DNA of 46,032 nucleotides from Nitrospirota bacterium (GTDB lineage Bacteria > JACPQY01), in contig JACPQY010000001.1 of the NCBI GenBank assembly GCA_016190245.1, positions 1 through 46,032 on the forward strand. The letters run 5' to 3'. Below, in pieces: positions 1-8,622 of this stretch. The notes under the pieces were generated by a model. It saw only the letters and a program-made list of their open reading frames with translations, searched no databases and was not told the DNA's origin. The position numbers and the translations under genes were made by a program. Positions within the stretch are counted from its first letter, which is position 1. Each line of letters starts with the position of its first letter.

Positions 1-43
1 ATCTCTTGTGCAGGTCCAAGCCTGCGATATAATCCCCTTGCAT
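1..43 (-). CDS. IS110-family transposase, N-terminal end only (runs off the window)
   Basis: Fourteen codons read leftwards from the ATG at 43 and leave the window. They contain YIAGLDLHKR, which resembles the opening of IS110-family DEDD transposases (Y-x-G-I/L-D-L-H-K); the Asp would be the first acidic residue of the RuvC-like site. A strong ribosome site, AAAGGAGG (49-56), sits 5 bases upstream. The family catalyses insertion sequence recombination guided, in studied members, by a structured RNA made from the element's non-coding end. Only the first 14 residues are visible, so the call rests on one short motif plus the ribosome site and the structured DNA upstream. It could be another protein with a similar start. 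Confidence 0.65.
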   Translation of the reverse strand, partial: MQGDYIAGLDLHKR

Positions 44-44
44 C

Positions 45-101
45 GCTGCCTCCTTTCAGTTGGGACAATCCTTTTTCCACGATCATCCCACGGGAGGCAG
101 C
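45..101 (-). promoter_or_regulatory. Inverted repeat that would hide the transposase ribosome-binding site
   Basis: GCTGCCTCC (45-53) and GGAGGCAGC (93-101) are perfect 9-base inverted repeats with a 39-base loop. On the minus-strand transcript the right-hand copy pairs with the Shine-Dalgarno of the transposase start at 43, so translation initiation would be blocked while the stem is formed. Sequestration of this kind is known from several insertion sequences, where it limits expression from read-through transcripts. The repeat is seen; the function is inferred. Confidence 0.55.
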
Positions 102-299
102 CGCTTTCATACAATTACGCGTAGGGGCTCGGCGTGCCCGCCCTAACTGGCACGGCGGGCTTGCCGACCCAAATTGTGAACCTTATTTGCGGACGATCCC
201 TTAACTCGCCGAAGTTGGGGCAGTGGCGGGGCAATTGGGGGGGGGGAGAAGGCCACCCGGTCGCGTGCGACGAGGAGCGGTTGGTCGTGCGGAGGACGG
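102..299 (-). other. Non-coding end of the IS110-like element, with nested stems
   Basis: No gene is seen between the transposase start and the 3' end of the hydrolase at 300. ACAATT (111-116) pairs with AATTGT (172-177), enclosing a perfect hairpin GCCCGCC (136-142)/GGCGGGC (154-160) with an 11-base loop. In the IS110 group the guide ('bridge') RNA is made from the non-coding stretch upstream of the transposase, which is this interval. A run of G lies near 238-246. The outer end of the element cannot be fixed because the other end is outside the window. Confidence 0.35.
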
Positions 300-2069
300 C
301 TACGGGCGAACTTCGAGTCTCAGCGCCGAGGAGTTTTCGCGATCGAGAAAAATCGTCTGCGCGGCCGCCCGGGGTTCGGCCGTTCGATTCCAGTCATGGT
401 CCACGTTGGGATGCGGGGCCACGGCGCGGAGGTTCGAGCTGGAGATTTCCAGCCGGAGCCGATCGCCCTGTCGGAGGGTCCAAAGGATCGGTGGCATGTC
501 GATGTGGAGGTCAACCCTCTCGCCTGGCTTGTATCGGGTCTGCATTCGATTGCCTTCGCGGTGGGAGAGCGTGGCATAGCCCTCGCGGAAGTAGAAGGCC
601 TGTCCATCAGGTTTGACGAGTGAGAGCCGGGCCACGAAGGCGGTGTCGGGCGCCGAACTGGCCACGGAGAGGGAAACGGAGATGGCGCCGTCGAGCGTGA
701 GATCTGTCGCGCGGCCTTCGGACTCGAACACAAGCACGTCCGTGCGGGAGCACAGATCTTTCTGTCGCTTCGCCCCCGCCCACTCGGCGGAAAGGAGCGC
801 GCCGCCCTCGCGGATGATCGGGTCGCGCGGGTCATAGACATACGTGAGGGCTCGCGTCTCCACGGAGGGCGTTGTCGAGAGGACGCCCTTTTCACCGCAG
901 GCCGCGGCGCCCCGATCCCCGCCCAGGTAGAGCAGGTGTTCGGGGCGATCTTTCGGCCACAGGGTTCGCCGCTCGATCCATTCGTCGAGCCCCGGATCGT
1001 ACAGCATCACCGGGCCCCAGGCAGACATCGGTGTGCCCTTCAGGTGGTGGCCGTACCATTCAAGGAGCTTGTCCTGAAAGGTGAGCAGGTTTCCACCGTG
1101 CTCGAAGACCAGATCGTGGGACTCCAGCACGCCCATGCTGTGCGTCCACGGTCCGACAATGATCCGTGATGCGCCGCTTCCCCCCTCCCTGGCCTGAACC
1201 CGCTCGAAATCCGCCAGTTGAGTCGCATTGAAAATGTCGAACCAACCCGAAATCATCAGGATAGGAGTGTCGATGCGATCGTAGACATCGCGGGGGAGGT
1301 AGCGGTCGTAGTATTCGGTGTCGAAAGGATGATCGAGCCACTCGTTGTACCAGGGAATGTCTCCCCCGAAGGCGTCGTCGGCCTCAACGAGCGGCCAATG
1401 CATCGCGGCCGCCTCAACGGTCTGGCCCGGCACTCGGGTCTGGGCGGTCGGCTCCCGTATCCCCAGCGACCAGCCGACGGTGATGTCGGACCTGACAAGT
1501 CCGTTGTGATAGAAGAGACTGTAGGCGCTGCTTGGGGTGATCATTGGGACGATCGTTCGCAGAGTGGCGGGTTGCTGGTGAGCCAGCGCGAGTTGAGTGA
1601 AGCCGAAGTACGAAGCACCGGCTGTGGCCAAGTTCCCGTCGAACCACGGTTGGGCCTCAATCCAGTGGACGGTGTCGATTCCGTCGGCCTGCTCGTGGAG
1701 GAGCGGTTCCCATTCGCCATCGCTGCGGAACCGGCCCCGCGTGTCCTGCACGGCGACGGCAAGGCCTGTGGTCAGGAAGAAAGTGGCCAGCACCGATGTG
1801 ACGTCAAGGGTGTCCCCGCTCGCGTCTTTGCCGTAGGGGAGACGGATGAGGACGAGGGGGTGGGGGCCGCTCGTGCCCGGGAGATAGACATTTGTGGCGA
1901 GTCGGATGCAATCCCTCATGGGGACCATGATCTCGGTCATGCCGCCTGCGGCGATATCGGGCGCGAACGCAGCGGGATCGCATGGGGAGGAGCCGTCTGA
2001 ACAGCCTTGGAGCAGCCAGAGCGAGAGCGTCACCCAAGCCAGACAATGGGACGTGAGCCGCTTCATCAT
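300..2069 (-). CDS. CocE/NonD-family (peptidase S15-like) hydrolase, lipoprotein
   Basis: 589 aa. An alpha/beta hydrolase of the X-Pro dipeptidyl-peptidase S15/CocE group, which cleaves esters or amides. The N-terminus is a lipoprotein signal with lipobox LLQGC (Cys23), so it is exported and membrane anchored. The nucleophile elbow GASYFG puts the catalytic Ser at 153, Asp278 lies in SGWFDIFN and His310 in VGPWTHS, completing the triad. The C-terminal third is the jelly-roll (PepX_C-like) domain. Length is normal for the family. Two adjacent ATGs (2069, 2066) can start it. It is followed by the insertion-sequence end at its 3' side and preceded, in the same direction, by the propeller lipoprotein at 2167-3813. 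Substrate is not predictable. Confidence 0.88.
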   Translation of the reverse strand: MMKRLTSHCLAWVTLSLWLLQGCSDGSSPCDPAAFAPDIAAGGMTEIMVPMRDCIRLATNVYLPGTSGPHPLVLIRLPYGKDASGDTLDVTSVLATFFLTTGLAVAVQDTRGRFRSDGEWEPLLHEQADGIDTVHWIEAQPWFDGNLATAGASYFGFTQLALAHQQPATLRTIVPMITPSSAYSLFYHNGLVRSDITVGWSLGIREPTAQTRVPGQTVEAAAMHWPLVEADDAFGGDIPWYNEWLDHPFDTEYYDRYLPRDVYDRIDTPILMISGWFDIFNATQLADFERVQAREGGSGASRIIVGPWTHSMGVLESHDLVFEHGGNLLTFQDKLLEWYGHHLKGTPMSAWGPVMLYDPGLDEWIERRTLWPKDRPEHLLYLGGDRGAAACGEKGVLSTTPSVETRALTYVYDPRDPIIREGGALLSAEWAGAKRQKDLCSRTDVLVFESEGRATDLTLDGAISVSLSVASSAPDTAFVARLSLVKPDGQAFYFREGYATLSHREGNRMQTRYKPGERVDLHIDMPPILWTLRQGDRLRLEISSSNLRAVAPHPNVDHDWNRTAEPRAAAQTIFLDRENSSALRLEVRP

Positions 2070-2166
2070 CTGGTGCTTGAAATCAGAAGCCGTGTATCGC
2101 GTGGCCGGCTCCCGGGGAAGCGGCCGCCTGCCGTGGGCTCACTGGTCTCATGTGCAACAGCCCGGA

Positions 2167-3813
2167 CTATCCACCCAACAGGAATGTCGTCAGCGGAAAA
2201 CGAATCTCCCGTCGCTCCGTGTTGCCGGGCCGCTCGGAGATGGTGTCCGCCTTGACGATGAGATCCTCGATTCGCCAGTCGTAGGTTACGCGCAGCCCAA
2301 GCCCCTCTGTATCGGTGTACCCGACCTCGCCGCCAAGTGTGAAGCGCAGCCGCGTCAGATCGTTCCCGATTTCATAGTCGCACTCGATCGATCCGTCCAG
2401 CGTGTAGTCGCCGTCCAGCGAGGGGCTGTTGTTGAAGTTCTCGAAGCGCACGGAAATCTGTCCTCTTGCCGTCTTGGCGTTGAGCTCGGCATCGCGGATG
2501 GAAAGAATCATCTTCCCCGCCTTGTGTCCCGGCAGCGTTGATTCGATCGAAGGATGAACGTCGTTGATATCGAACGGCACAATCTCGACGGGGTAGGTTT
2601 CCAGGGTGGCTCCATCGAGGAAGGCGGGTTTGCCGGCGGCCATGTGTGCGTTTGAAGACCGGCCTGAAAACTTGACCAGGCCATACCGGCGAAGAGCGTG
2701 GGAGGGGTCGGGACTGGACAGAAGTCCGGCCCGGATTTGATTGAAGGGCAGGGTTTCGTGATCGATCCACCCGCTCTGAAACGAAAACAGCCCCTCCGGA
2801 GAGCCGTCAACGAGCTTGGTCATGCCGGCTTCTCCCGTTGCGTCCATGTAGTAGAGGTCGTGGACCCACGGCACCGCGCCGCCCGTTTGGGCTAGTATCC
2901 CGCCGAGGAACACCATGATGTCGTCCATGAACGTGGGGAGGGGCAGCGGGAAGAATTGGCGCACTTGGTAGTAGTCCTGCCCGGATTGAACGGCCATCCC
3001 GAGGCCCGTGGGATCCCACGTGGCGGTTTCATTGTTCTCGGGATGAGACGTGAGGCGGCGGGCCTCGCGGGCCTCGATGGAGAGCGCGTAGGCGTCGATG
3101 TTCATGGTGGAGCCGAACGTGGCGAAAATGGACCACCAGTCGCCGATAGGGGAAGGATCCTTCCATTCCACGAGGGCGAGCGAGCGGGAAAGAGCGGTGA
3201 ACGGATCCCCATCTCGTCCCAGGAAGCGGACCTCCAGGACCTCCCCGAGCGAAAACTGCCCATCCTTCTCGATGAGGTCCGCGAATACCAAGTGCATGCG
3301 GCTGTCCGTCGTCACCTGAGTCCAGACAAGTCTGGAGCCGTCACGGCTCACACGGGGAACGCGGGCAATCCCATCGAAAAACGTCAGCCGCTGAGGATCG
3401 GATCCGTCGGTCTTCATGATGTAGATTTCACCGCCGCCCCTGATCAAGAATGGATTGGAACCCTCGGGGCGATCGCGATCGGATCGGAAAAGCAGATGTC
3501 GGCCGTCCGGCATGTAGTAGGGCTCGGCATTGAAGTTGAAGGGTGACTTGGAATGGTCGCAGGTGAGGCAGGTGTTGGTATCGGGAGCCTCAGTATTGGG
3601 AATGTAGACCACTTGGGACCCGCCGAAGGAGTCAGGCTGAAAGGTCACCCCTTGGAGGGGATTGGTCGGATCTATCTCCGAGACGAAGGCCCGGATATGG
3701 TCTGCAACGGTCTTGACCTGGAACGAATCCCAAGGCGGGCCGTAGGACGATTCCGACTCGCTGCAGGCAGGGGCAAGTAGAAGCAATCCCAGTATTGGGG
3801 TGAAGTGGCGCAT
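2167..3813 (-). CDS. Exported beta-propeller (PD40/TolB-like) lipoprotein of unknown function
   Basis: 548 aa from the ATG at 3813, chosen because it opens a signal peptide (MRHFTPILGLLLLAPAC, Cys17) where the longer reading has no signal. TolB-like propeller strands are recognisable: 'PYYMPDGRHLLFRSDRD', then 'EIYIMKTDGSDPQRLTFF' and 'PRVSRDGSRLVW'. CLTCDH at 82-87 is a CxxC pair but not a CxxCH haem site. The C-terminal third looks beta-rich and matches nothing I recognise. It lies 97 bases upstream of the CocE-like gene in the same direction, so the two may be co-transcribed, and it is divergent from the phosphoesterase gene at 3949. Role unknown; such propellers usually bind proteins or glycans. 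Confidence 0.72.
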   Translation of the reverse strand: MRHFTPILGLLLLAPACSESESSYGPPWDSFQVKTVADHIRAFVSEIDPTNPLQGVTFQPDSFGGSQVVYIPNTEAPDTNTCLTCDHSKSPFNFNAEPYYMPDGRHLLFRSDRDRPEGSNPFLIRGGGEIYIMKTDGSDPQRLTFFDGIARVPRVSRDGSRLVWTQVTTDSRMHLVFADLIEKDGQFSLGEVLEVRFLGRDGDPFTALSRSLALVEWKDPSPIGDWWSIFATFGSTMNIDAYALSIEAREARRLTSHPENNETATWDPTGLGMAVQSGQDYYQVRQFFPLPLPTFMDDIMVFLGGILAQTGGAVPWVHDLYYMDATGEAGMTKLVDGSPEGLFSFQSGWIDHETLPFNQIRAGLLSSPDPSHALRRYGLVKFSGRSSNAHMAAGKPAFLDGATLETYPVEIVPFDINDVHPSIESTLPGHKAGKMILSIRDAELNAKTARGQISVRFENFNNSPSLDGDYTLDGSIECDYEIGNDLTRLRFTLGGEVGYTDTEGLGLRVTYDWRIEDLIVKADTISERPGNTERREIRFPLTTFLLGG

Positions 3814-3948
3814 GAGAGTTCGGGTGTCCCGGCTGTACGTTTGAGTGATGATCGGTGGACACGTACCATCGCCCTCCCGTGGCGTCAAGCTGCTCGAGCG
3901 GACTCCGGATGGTTTTGAACGCGGGCGGGGGTGTGCTATGAGCCGGGG

Positions 3949-6552
3949 ATGAGTTCAATGCGCCAGAGATCCGGGAGTTGGCCGACGATCTGCTTGTTCG
4001 CCGGTGTCCTGACTCTCTCGGGGTGCGATGAAAAGAGCGCTGCCCAGAACGCAGGCCAGTGCGAGGTTTCCGTGCCGACAGCCGAGGCGCTCAGAAAAGC
4101 GGGCGAGTCGGAAGGGAGTTTTCTCCTCCCCGGCGGGCGGGCGCTGACTCCGACCGGTCAACACCTCGTCGTCGGTGGTTTCCCGGTGGACGTGCGGGTT
4201 CATCCCTCCCTCCCGTTCGCGTACGTGGCGAACACGGGCTACAGCCTTCGCGCCGTGCAGGTGATTGATCTCACCACGGGCGAGCTGGTCCAGGAGGTGA
4301 AACGCAAGGATGCCTTCTACGGTCTCGCCCTCTCGCCCGACGGGAAACGCCTCTACGCGGCCGGCGGCCATTCGTCTCTGATGGAGGTCTACGATATCGG
4401 TCCCGATGGGCGGCTCGCGGCCGCAGGCCAGGTCGAGATCGGCGGCTATCCGGCGGGGATCGCTGCATCCGCCGATGGCAAGAAGTTGTGGATCGGGCAG
4501 TTCATCGGTGGGAACGTCGTGGAGGTGGACGCGGCCGCGCTGACGGAGGCGCGGAAGATCCAGCTCGGCTTCGGGGCCTACTCGGTCGCGGAAGTGCCGC
4601 AGCGGGGAGAACTTTATGTGACGGGTTTCCGAGACGACAAGGTAGGCGTCGTGGATCTCTCAAGCGGGACCCTTGCAGCAACGTTGAGTGTGGGTGGCAG
4701 CCCGCAGGGTTTGGCGGTCTCCCCCGACGGCCGCATGGTGTATGTGACCGTCTCCGATGGCCACCAAGTGGTGGGGATCGAGACGGCCACGAGGAGCGTC
4801 TTGAAAACCGTCGCGGTGGGCGAGCCGGCGATTGCGGACGACGCGGGCCAGGTGCTGCCCGGGAGCAGTCCCACCGGCATCGCGCTGGATCCGGGGGAGG
4901 AGTGGTTGTACGTCGTTCGCGCCGGAGACAACGCGGTCGCGATCTACGAGGCCGAGACGTTCATGCCGGTCGCCGCGATCCCGGTGGGGTGGTATCCCAC
5001 GGCCGTTGCCTTCACCCACCTTGGCGGGTCGGCGGCCGGCGGCCGGCGATTGGTTGTGGCCAACGGCAAAGGGGTGGGCACCGGCCCGCTCCTCGGCTAC
5101 AAGAAAGGCGACGAGAGCGGCAAGCAAAAGATGACGGGCACGGTCTCGCTCGTGTCGCTTGAGGGTCTGGATCTTCCGGCCCTCACGGCCGAGGTGGAAA
5201 GGAACGTCAGGCGCCCGAGCGAGGTGTACCCATTCCGATGCGACCGAATGTTCCCCGTGCCCGCGCGGCCGGGGGGGGAGACGCCGATCAAGCACGTCGT
5301 CCTGATCGTCCGGGAGAACAAGACCTACGATTCAGAACTCGGCGACCTCGACCGTGGCGACCGCGACCCCTCCCTTGTCCTTTTTGGTGAAGACATCACA
5401 CCGAACCTCCATTCGCTCGCGCGGCGCTTCGCGCTCCACGACAACTTCTACAACGACTCCGAGACGAGCGTGCAGGGGCACCTGTGGCTCACCTCGTCCT
5501 TCGTAAACGACTACATGGAGCGAACGTGGTTCGAGGACTACCGCGGCGTGGGTGGGTTCTCGGAGGATGCGGCCCTTGATCGCGGGCAGCCGGATTTCGG
5601 GACCTTCTTCACCCACCTCCTCAAGCACAAGGTCTCGTTCACGAACTTCGGGGAAGTGGTGGGCACCTTGGGTCGCCATGCCGGAGAGTCCGTGCTCAGC
5701 CGGACCGATCTCGGGTTCCCCGGCGTTTTCTTCAACACGGACGTGAAGGACGAGGAGAAGGCCCGCTACGTGATTCGAACGCTGATCGAGGACGGCAAGT
5801 TACCGGCCTTCGTGTTTCTGCTGCTTCCCAACGATCACACGCACGGCACCTCGCCGGGCGCGCTCACGCCGGAGTCCATGGTCAACGACAACGATTACGC
5901 CACAGGTTTGATTGTGGATGCCATCAGCCGTTCGCCGTACTGGGAGAGCACCGCGATCTTCATCGTGGAGGACGATCCGCAGCAGGGCGCGGACCACGTG
6001 GAGTACCACCGGTCGTTTCTGGTGATCGCCAGCCCGTGGGCGAAGCGGGGCTACGTGAGCTCCGTTCACACGTCCTTCCCTTCCCTGTTCCGGACGTTCG
6101 AGTTGATCCTCGGCTTGCCGCCCATGAATCGGTTCGACCTGCTCGCGACGCCGCTCTGGGATGCGTTCACGTCCACGCCCGATCTCGAACCCTACTCGGC
6201 TCTCCCGCGTACGGTTCCGGACGCCGTGAATCCCCCGCGCGCGGTGGGGGCCGCCGTCTCCGCCAGGATGGATTTCAGGGGGCCAGACCGGAATCCGTTG
6301 CTCGGAGACTTGCTCTGGTGGTATCGGAAGGGAAGTCCGCCTGCCGGATCGCCGCTTCTGAAGGGACTGAGTCGCGATTCACACGAGGTCGAGTTGGAGG
6401 ATTGGTCCGCTGCGGCGGACGGGGACGACGATCTCGAGCGCGATATCTTCGATGCGGGCTGGCGCCACCTCGACGAGTACCTCAGGGCCCATCCCTCGGT
6501 GAAGGCCGACCTCCGGCCGCGGCCGACGATTCGCCGGGCTGAGCGTCGGTAG
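3949..6552 (+). CDS. YVTN beta-propeller fused to an alkaline-phosphatase-like phosphoesterase, lipoprotein
   Basis: 867 aa from the ATG at 3949, which opens a lipoprotein signal (LSGC, Cys26). Residues about 60-400 form a YVTN-type propeller with repeated 'LAVSPDGRMVYVT'-like blades. Residues about 440-760 are a phosphoesterase-family domain (the acid phosphatase/phospholipase C-like group of the alkaline phosphatase superfamily): VVLIVRENKTYDSELGD, FYNDSETSVQGHLW, LPNDHTHG and EDDPQQGADHVEYHR are its metal and substrate motifs. Fusions of this exact order are a recurrent exported protein type in bacteria. It probably removes phosphate from an extracellular ester. The GH5 gene starts 9 bases after its stop, so the two are very likely one operon. 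Confidence 0.87.
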   Translation: MSSMRQRSGSWPTICLFAGVLTLSGCDEKSAAQNAGQCEVSVPTAEALRKAGESEGSFLLPGGRALTPTGQHLVVGGFPVDVRVHPSLPFAYVANTGYSLRAVQVIDLTTGELVQEVKRKDAFYGLALSPDGKRLYAAGGHSSLMEVYDIGPDGRLAAAGQVEIGGYPAGIAASADGKKLWIGQFIGGNVVEVDAAALTEARKIQLGFGAYSVAEVPQRGELYVTGFRDDKVGVVDLSSGTLAATLSVGGSPQGLAVSPDGRMVYVTVSDGHQVVGIETATRSVLKTVAVGEPAIADDAGQVLPGSSPTGIALDPGEEWLYVVRAGDNAVAIYEAETFMPVAAIPVGWYPTAVAFTHLGGSAAGGRRLVVANGKGVGTGPLLGYKKGDESGKQKMTGTVSLVSLEGLDLPALTAEVERNVRRPSEVYPFRCDRMFPVPARPGGETPIKHVVLIVRENKTYDSELGDLDRGDRDPSLVLFGEDITPNLHSLARRFALHDNFYNDSETSVQGHLWLTSSFVNDYMERTWFEDYRGVGGFSEDAALDRGQPDFGTFFTHLLKHKVSFTNFGEVVGTLGRHAGESVLSRTDLGFPGVFFNTDVKDEEKARYVIRTLIEDGKLPAFVFLLLPNDHTHGTSPGALTPESMVNDNDYATGLIVDAISRSPYWESTAIFIVEDDPQQGADHVEYHRSFLVIASPWAKRGYVSSVHTSFPSLFRTFELILGLPPMNRFDLLATPLWDAFTSTPDLEPYSALPRTVPDAVNPPRAVGAAVSARMDFRGPDRNPLLGDLLWWYRKGSPPAGSPLLKGLSRDSHEVELEDWSAAADGDDDLERDIFDAGWRHLDEYLRAHPSVKADLRPRPTIRRAERR

Positions 6553-6561
6553 GGTGATCCC

Positions 6562-7959
6562 ATGAGGCGGCTTTTCCCAGTGGCCGCCGCGCTGGTCTGC
6601 GTCGCGTGCGCCGACGCCGGGGTGAGGGGCGGCCGCTTCGAAACGGATGGTCGCTGGATCCGGGACGCCCAGGGCCGCGTCGTCCTGCTTCGCGGGATCA
6701 ATCTGAGCGACGAGCACAAGAGGCCGAGCGCCTCGGGCTCGTTCGTGCCGGCGTGGATGGGACCGGACGTCTTCCAGGAGATTGCTTCATGGGGGCTCAA
6801 CTCGCTGCGGCTCGTGATCAGTTGGGAACCGATCGAGCCGGCGCCGGGCGTGTACGACCAGAGCTACCTCGACGTGGTGGTTCAGTGGGTCGAATGGGCG
6901 GAGCAGGCCGGCCTCTATGTCATTGTGGACATGCACCAGGATGTCTATGCCCGCCGGTTCGGGGGGAACGGGGCACCCGACTGGGCGGTGCGGGACGACG
7001 GGATCCCCTACGAGCCGAGCGGGGCATGGTTCGTCAACTACGCCCATCCCGCTGTCCAGCGTGCATTCGACCATTTCTGGCAGAATAGCGATGGCCTTCA
7101 GGATCGGTACGCCGCCGCGTGGCGCGAAGTGGTCCGGCGGGTGAAGGCCCGGCCCAACGTGGTCGGGTACGACATCATGAATGAGCCGTTCCCCGGGTCG
7201 CTGATGTTCGACGTGGACCGGTTCGACCGGGAGTATTTCGGTCCGTTCACGGAGAAGCTGGCGGGGGAGATCCGGGAAGAGGACCCCGACCGGATCGTAT
7301 TCTTCGAGCCCAGCGCGATGCGAACGAACGTGATGGCACCGGACGGGTTCCCGGATGCGTTTGGGCCGATCGAGCTGCCGAATCTTGGGTTCGCACCGCA
7401 TTTCTACGATCCCGTCGTGACCGCCGAGGTGGCCTACGACGGCCGCCGGGATCGGCTCGAGCGAGGCGTGAAGGCGATGCAGGCGGAGGCGGATCGGTTG
7501 GGGACGCCACTCTGGGTAGGCGAGTGGAGCGCCGTGTGGACAGCGGACTACGGCCCGGCGCGCGGGGAGGAGTTTCTGCTCGACGTGCTCGACCTTTTCG
7601 ATCAGTACGCCGCAGGCTGGGCGGTGTGGAACTACTCGCGATTGCCAGAGGACTACCTCTCGCTAGGCAAGGGCACGGCGGGTGCCTGGGCGCGGGGCGT
7701 CATCGAGCGGCCCTATCCGGTCACGGTCCCAGGCCCCATCGAGGAGATGTCATTCGACACGTCCACGCGAAGGCTTCGACTCGCCTGGTTGGACGATTCC
7801 GGCGCCGAGGGTGAGATCCGGGTGCCCGCCGGCTGGTCCGTCGGCGTGTTGGCTCACGGTGCTGACGCGGAGTGGGATTCCGTGGGACGTCGCGTTCGCT
7901 TTCGGGGCACGAAAGGGACACGGGCGGTCTTGGAGGTCGTTCGCGAGGATTCTCGCTGA
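6562..7959 (+). CDS. Glycoside hydrolase family 5, endoglycoceramidase-like, exported
   Basis: 465 aa. The N-terminus is a signal peptide with a probable lipidation Cys (CVAC, Cys16). The TIM-barrel of GH5 (clan A) runs from about 30 to 380: LLRGINLSDEHK, then IVDMHQDVY, acid/base Glu208 in YDIMNEPF, and nucleophile Glu321 in WVGEWSAVW. The 'GAPDWAV' and 'HQDVYARRFGGNG' segments resemble endoglycoceramidases and related subfamilies more than cellulases. A short beta-rich C-terminal domain (about 385-465) follows, as in those enzymes. It would release glycan from a glycolipid or beta-glucoside outside the cell. The start is 9 bases after the phosphoesterase stop. Convergent with vapC, only 9 bases apart. 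Confidence 0.86.
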   Translation: MRRLFPVAAALVCVACADAGVRGGRFETDGRWIRDAQGRVVLLRGINLSDEHKRPSASGSFVPAWMGPDVFQEIASWGLNSLRLVISWEPIEPAPGVYDQSYLDVVVQWVEWAEQAGLYVIVDMHQDVYARRFGGNGAPDWAVRDDGIPYEPSGAWFVNYAHPAVQRAFDHFWQNSDGLQDRYAAAWREVVRRVKARPNVVGYDIMNEPFPGSLMFDVDRFDREYFGPFTEKLAGEIREEDPDRIVFFEPSAMRTNVMAPDGFPDAFGPIELPNLGFAPHFYDPVVTAEVAYDGRRDRLERGVKAMQAEADRLGTPLWVGEWSAVWTADYGPARGEEFLLDVLDLFDQYAAGWAVWNYSRLPEDYLSLGKGTAGAWARGVIERPYPVTVPGPIEEMSFDTSTRRLRLAWLDDSGAEGEIRVPAGWSVGVLAHGADAEWDSVGRRVRFRGTKGTRAVLEVVREDSR

Positions 7960-7968
7960 GTCGCTGCG

Positions 7969-8349
7969 CTATGCGTGCCACCCTGTCGGTTCGGGTGCCA
8001 GAAGATTGAGCCTTCGTGCTGCGCGGCACACGGCCCTGTCCCGACTCCAGATCTGGGCCCGGCTCAGGCGTGCCGAAGCCATCAGATGGGCATCCACCGC
8101 ACCGATGCCTGTCCCCGGGAGATGCTCGTCAGAGATGAAGTCGAGCACCTCGCCGTGAGATGCGATCGATGCCGCCGGCAAAGCGTGAAGAAGATCCAGG
8201 AGTTCGGCCCTGCGCGAAAGATGACCGCAAGCCAACTCCTCGATGACGAGAGGGTGGGTGAGCACCATCCCTTCCGCGAGGAGATCGGTCAGGCCCGCTT
8301 CGCCTTTCCTGAGGTGGTCAACCCAGACGGATGTGTCAACCAGGATCAC
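7969..8349 (-). CDS. vapC: PIN-domain toxin, VapC type
   Basis: 126 aa, GTG start. VapC toxins are Mg-dependent RNases that cut tRNA or rRNA and are neutralised by VapB. The four acidic residues of the PIN site are all present: Asp5 (LVDTSVW), Glu37 (LVIEELA), Asp86 (GAVDAHLM) and Asp104 (WSRDRAV). Full length for the family. The GTG start overlaps the vapB stop in GTGA (8346-8349), so the toxin is translated only after the antitoxin. Confidence 0.9.
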   Translation of the reverse strand: MILVDTSVWVDHLRKGEAGLTDLLAEGMVLTHPLVIEELACGHLSRRAELLDLLHALPAASIASHGEVLDFISDEHLPGTGIGAVDAHLMASARLSRAQIWSRDRAVCRAARRLNLLAPEPTGWHA

Positions 8350-8531
8350 CGGCGCCGACGAATCCTTCGCAGTCGGGGCTCGGACCCGCCGAGCGCCGCC
8401 AGGCGCTCCCGGGCCTTCTTCTCGATGAGGGCCTCGAGACCGGCATGGACCAGGGCCGTCTTCTGTGTGATCCCGGTCAGCGCCGCGGCGCGGCCGACAA
8501 CGTCATCTCGGAGGATCAGCGTAGTTCTCAT
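8346..8531 (-). CDS. vapB: VapB-type antitoxin
   Basis: 61 aa. Short basic protein beginning MRTTLILRDDVVGRAAALTG, the pattern of VapB antitoxins with an Arc/MetJ-like DNA-binding N-terminus followed by a toxin-binding tail. It sits directly upstream of vapC with a 4-base overlap. It should hold VapC inactive and, with it, repress the pair from the inverted repeat beside its start. The tail ends in a run of Arg (RRIRRRR). Confidence 0.86.
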   Translation of the reverse strand: MRTTLILRDDVVGRAAALTGITQKTALVHAGLEALIEKKARERLAALGGSEPRLRRIRRRR

Positions 8532-8545
8532 GCATATTAGTATGC
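8532..8545. promoter_or_regulatory. Inverted repeat at the vapB start, candidate operator
   Basis: GCATA (8532-8536) and TATGC (8541-8545) form a perfect repeat around 4 bases, touching the vapB ATG (8529-8531). VapB-type antitoxins commonly bind short palindromes at this place. No clear -35/-10 pair was fixed; the 90 bases to the kinase stop are AT-rich and probably contain the promoter. Confidence 0.45.
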
Positions 8546-8622
8546 CTGATTCGTACGTATCTGCAAAGGGGGGCTCCTTGCCCGGTTCGCGTCACCGCGG
8601 CGAGCCGCATTCTACGGTCCCC

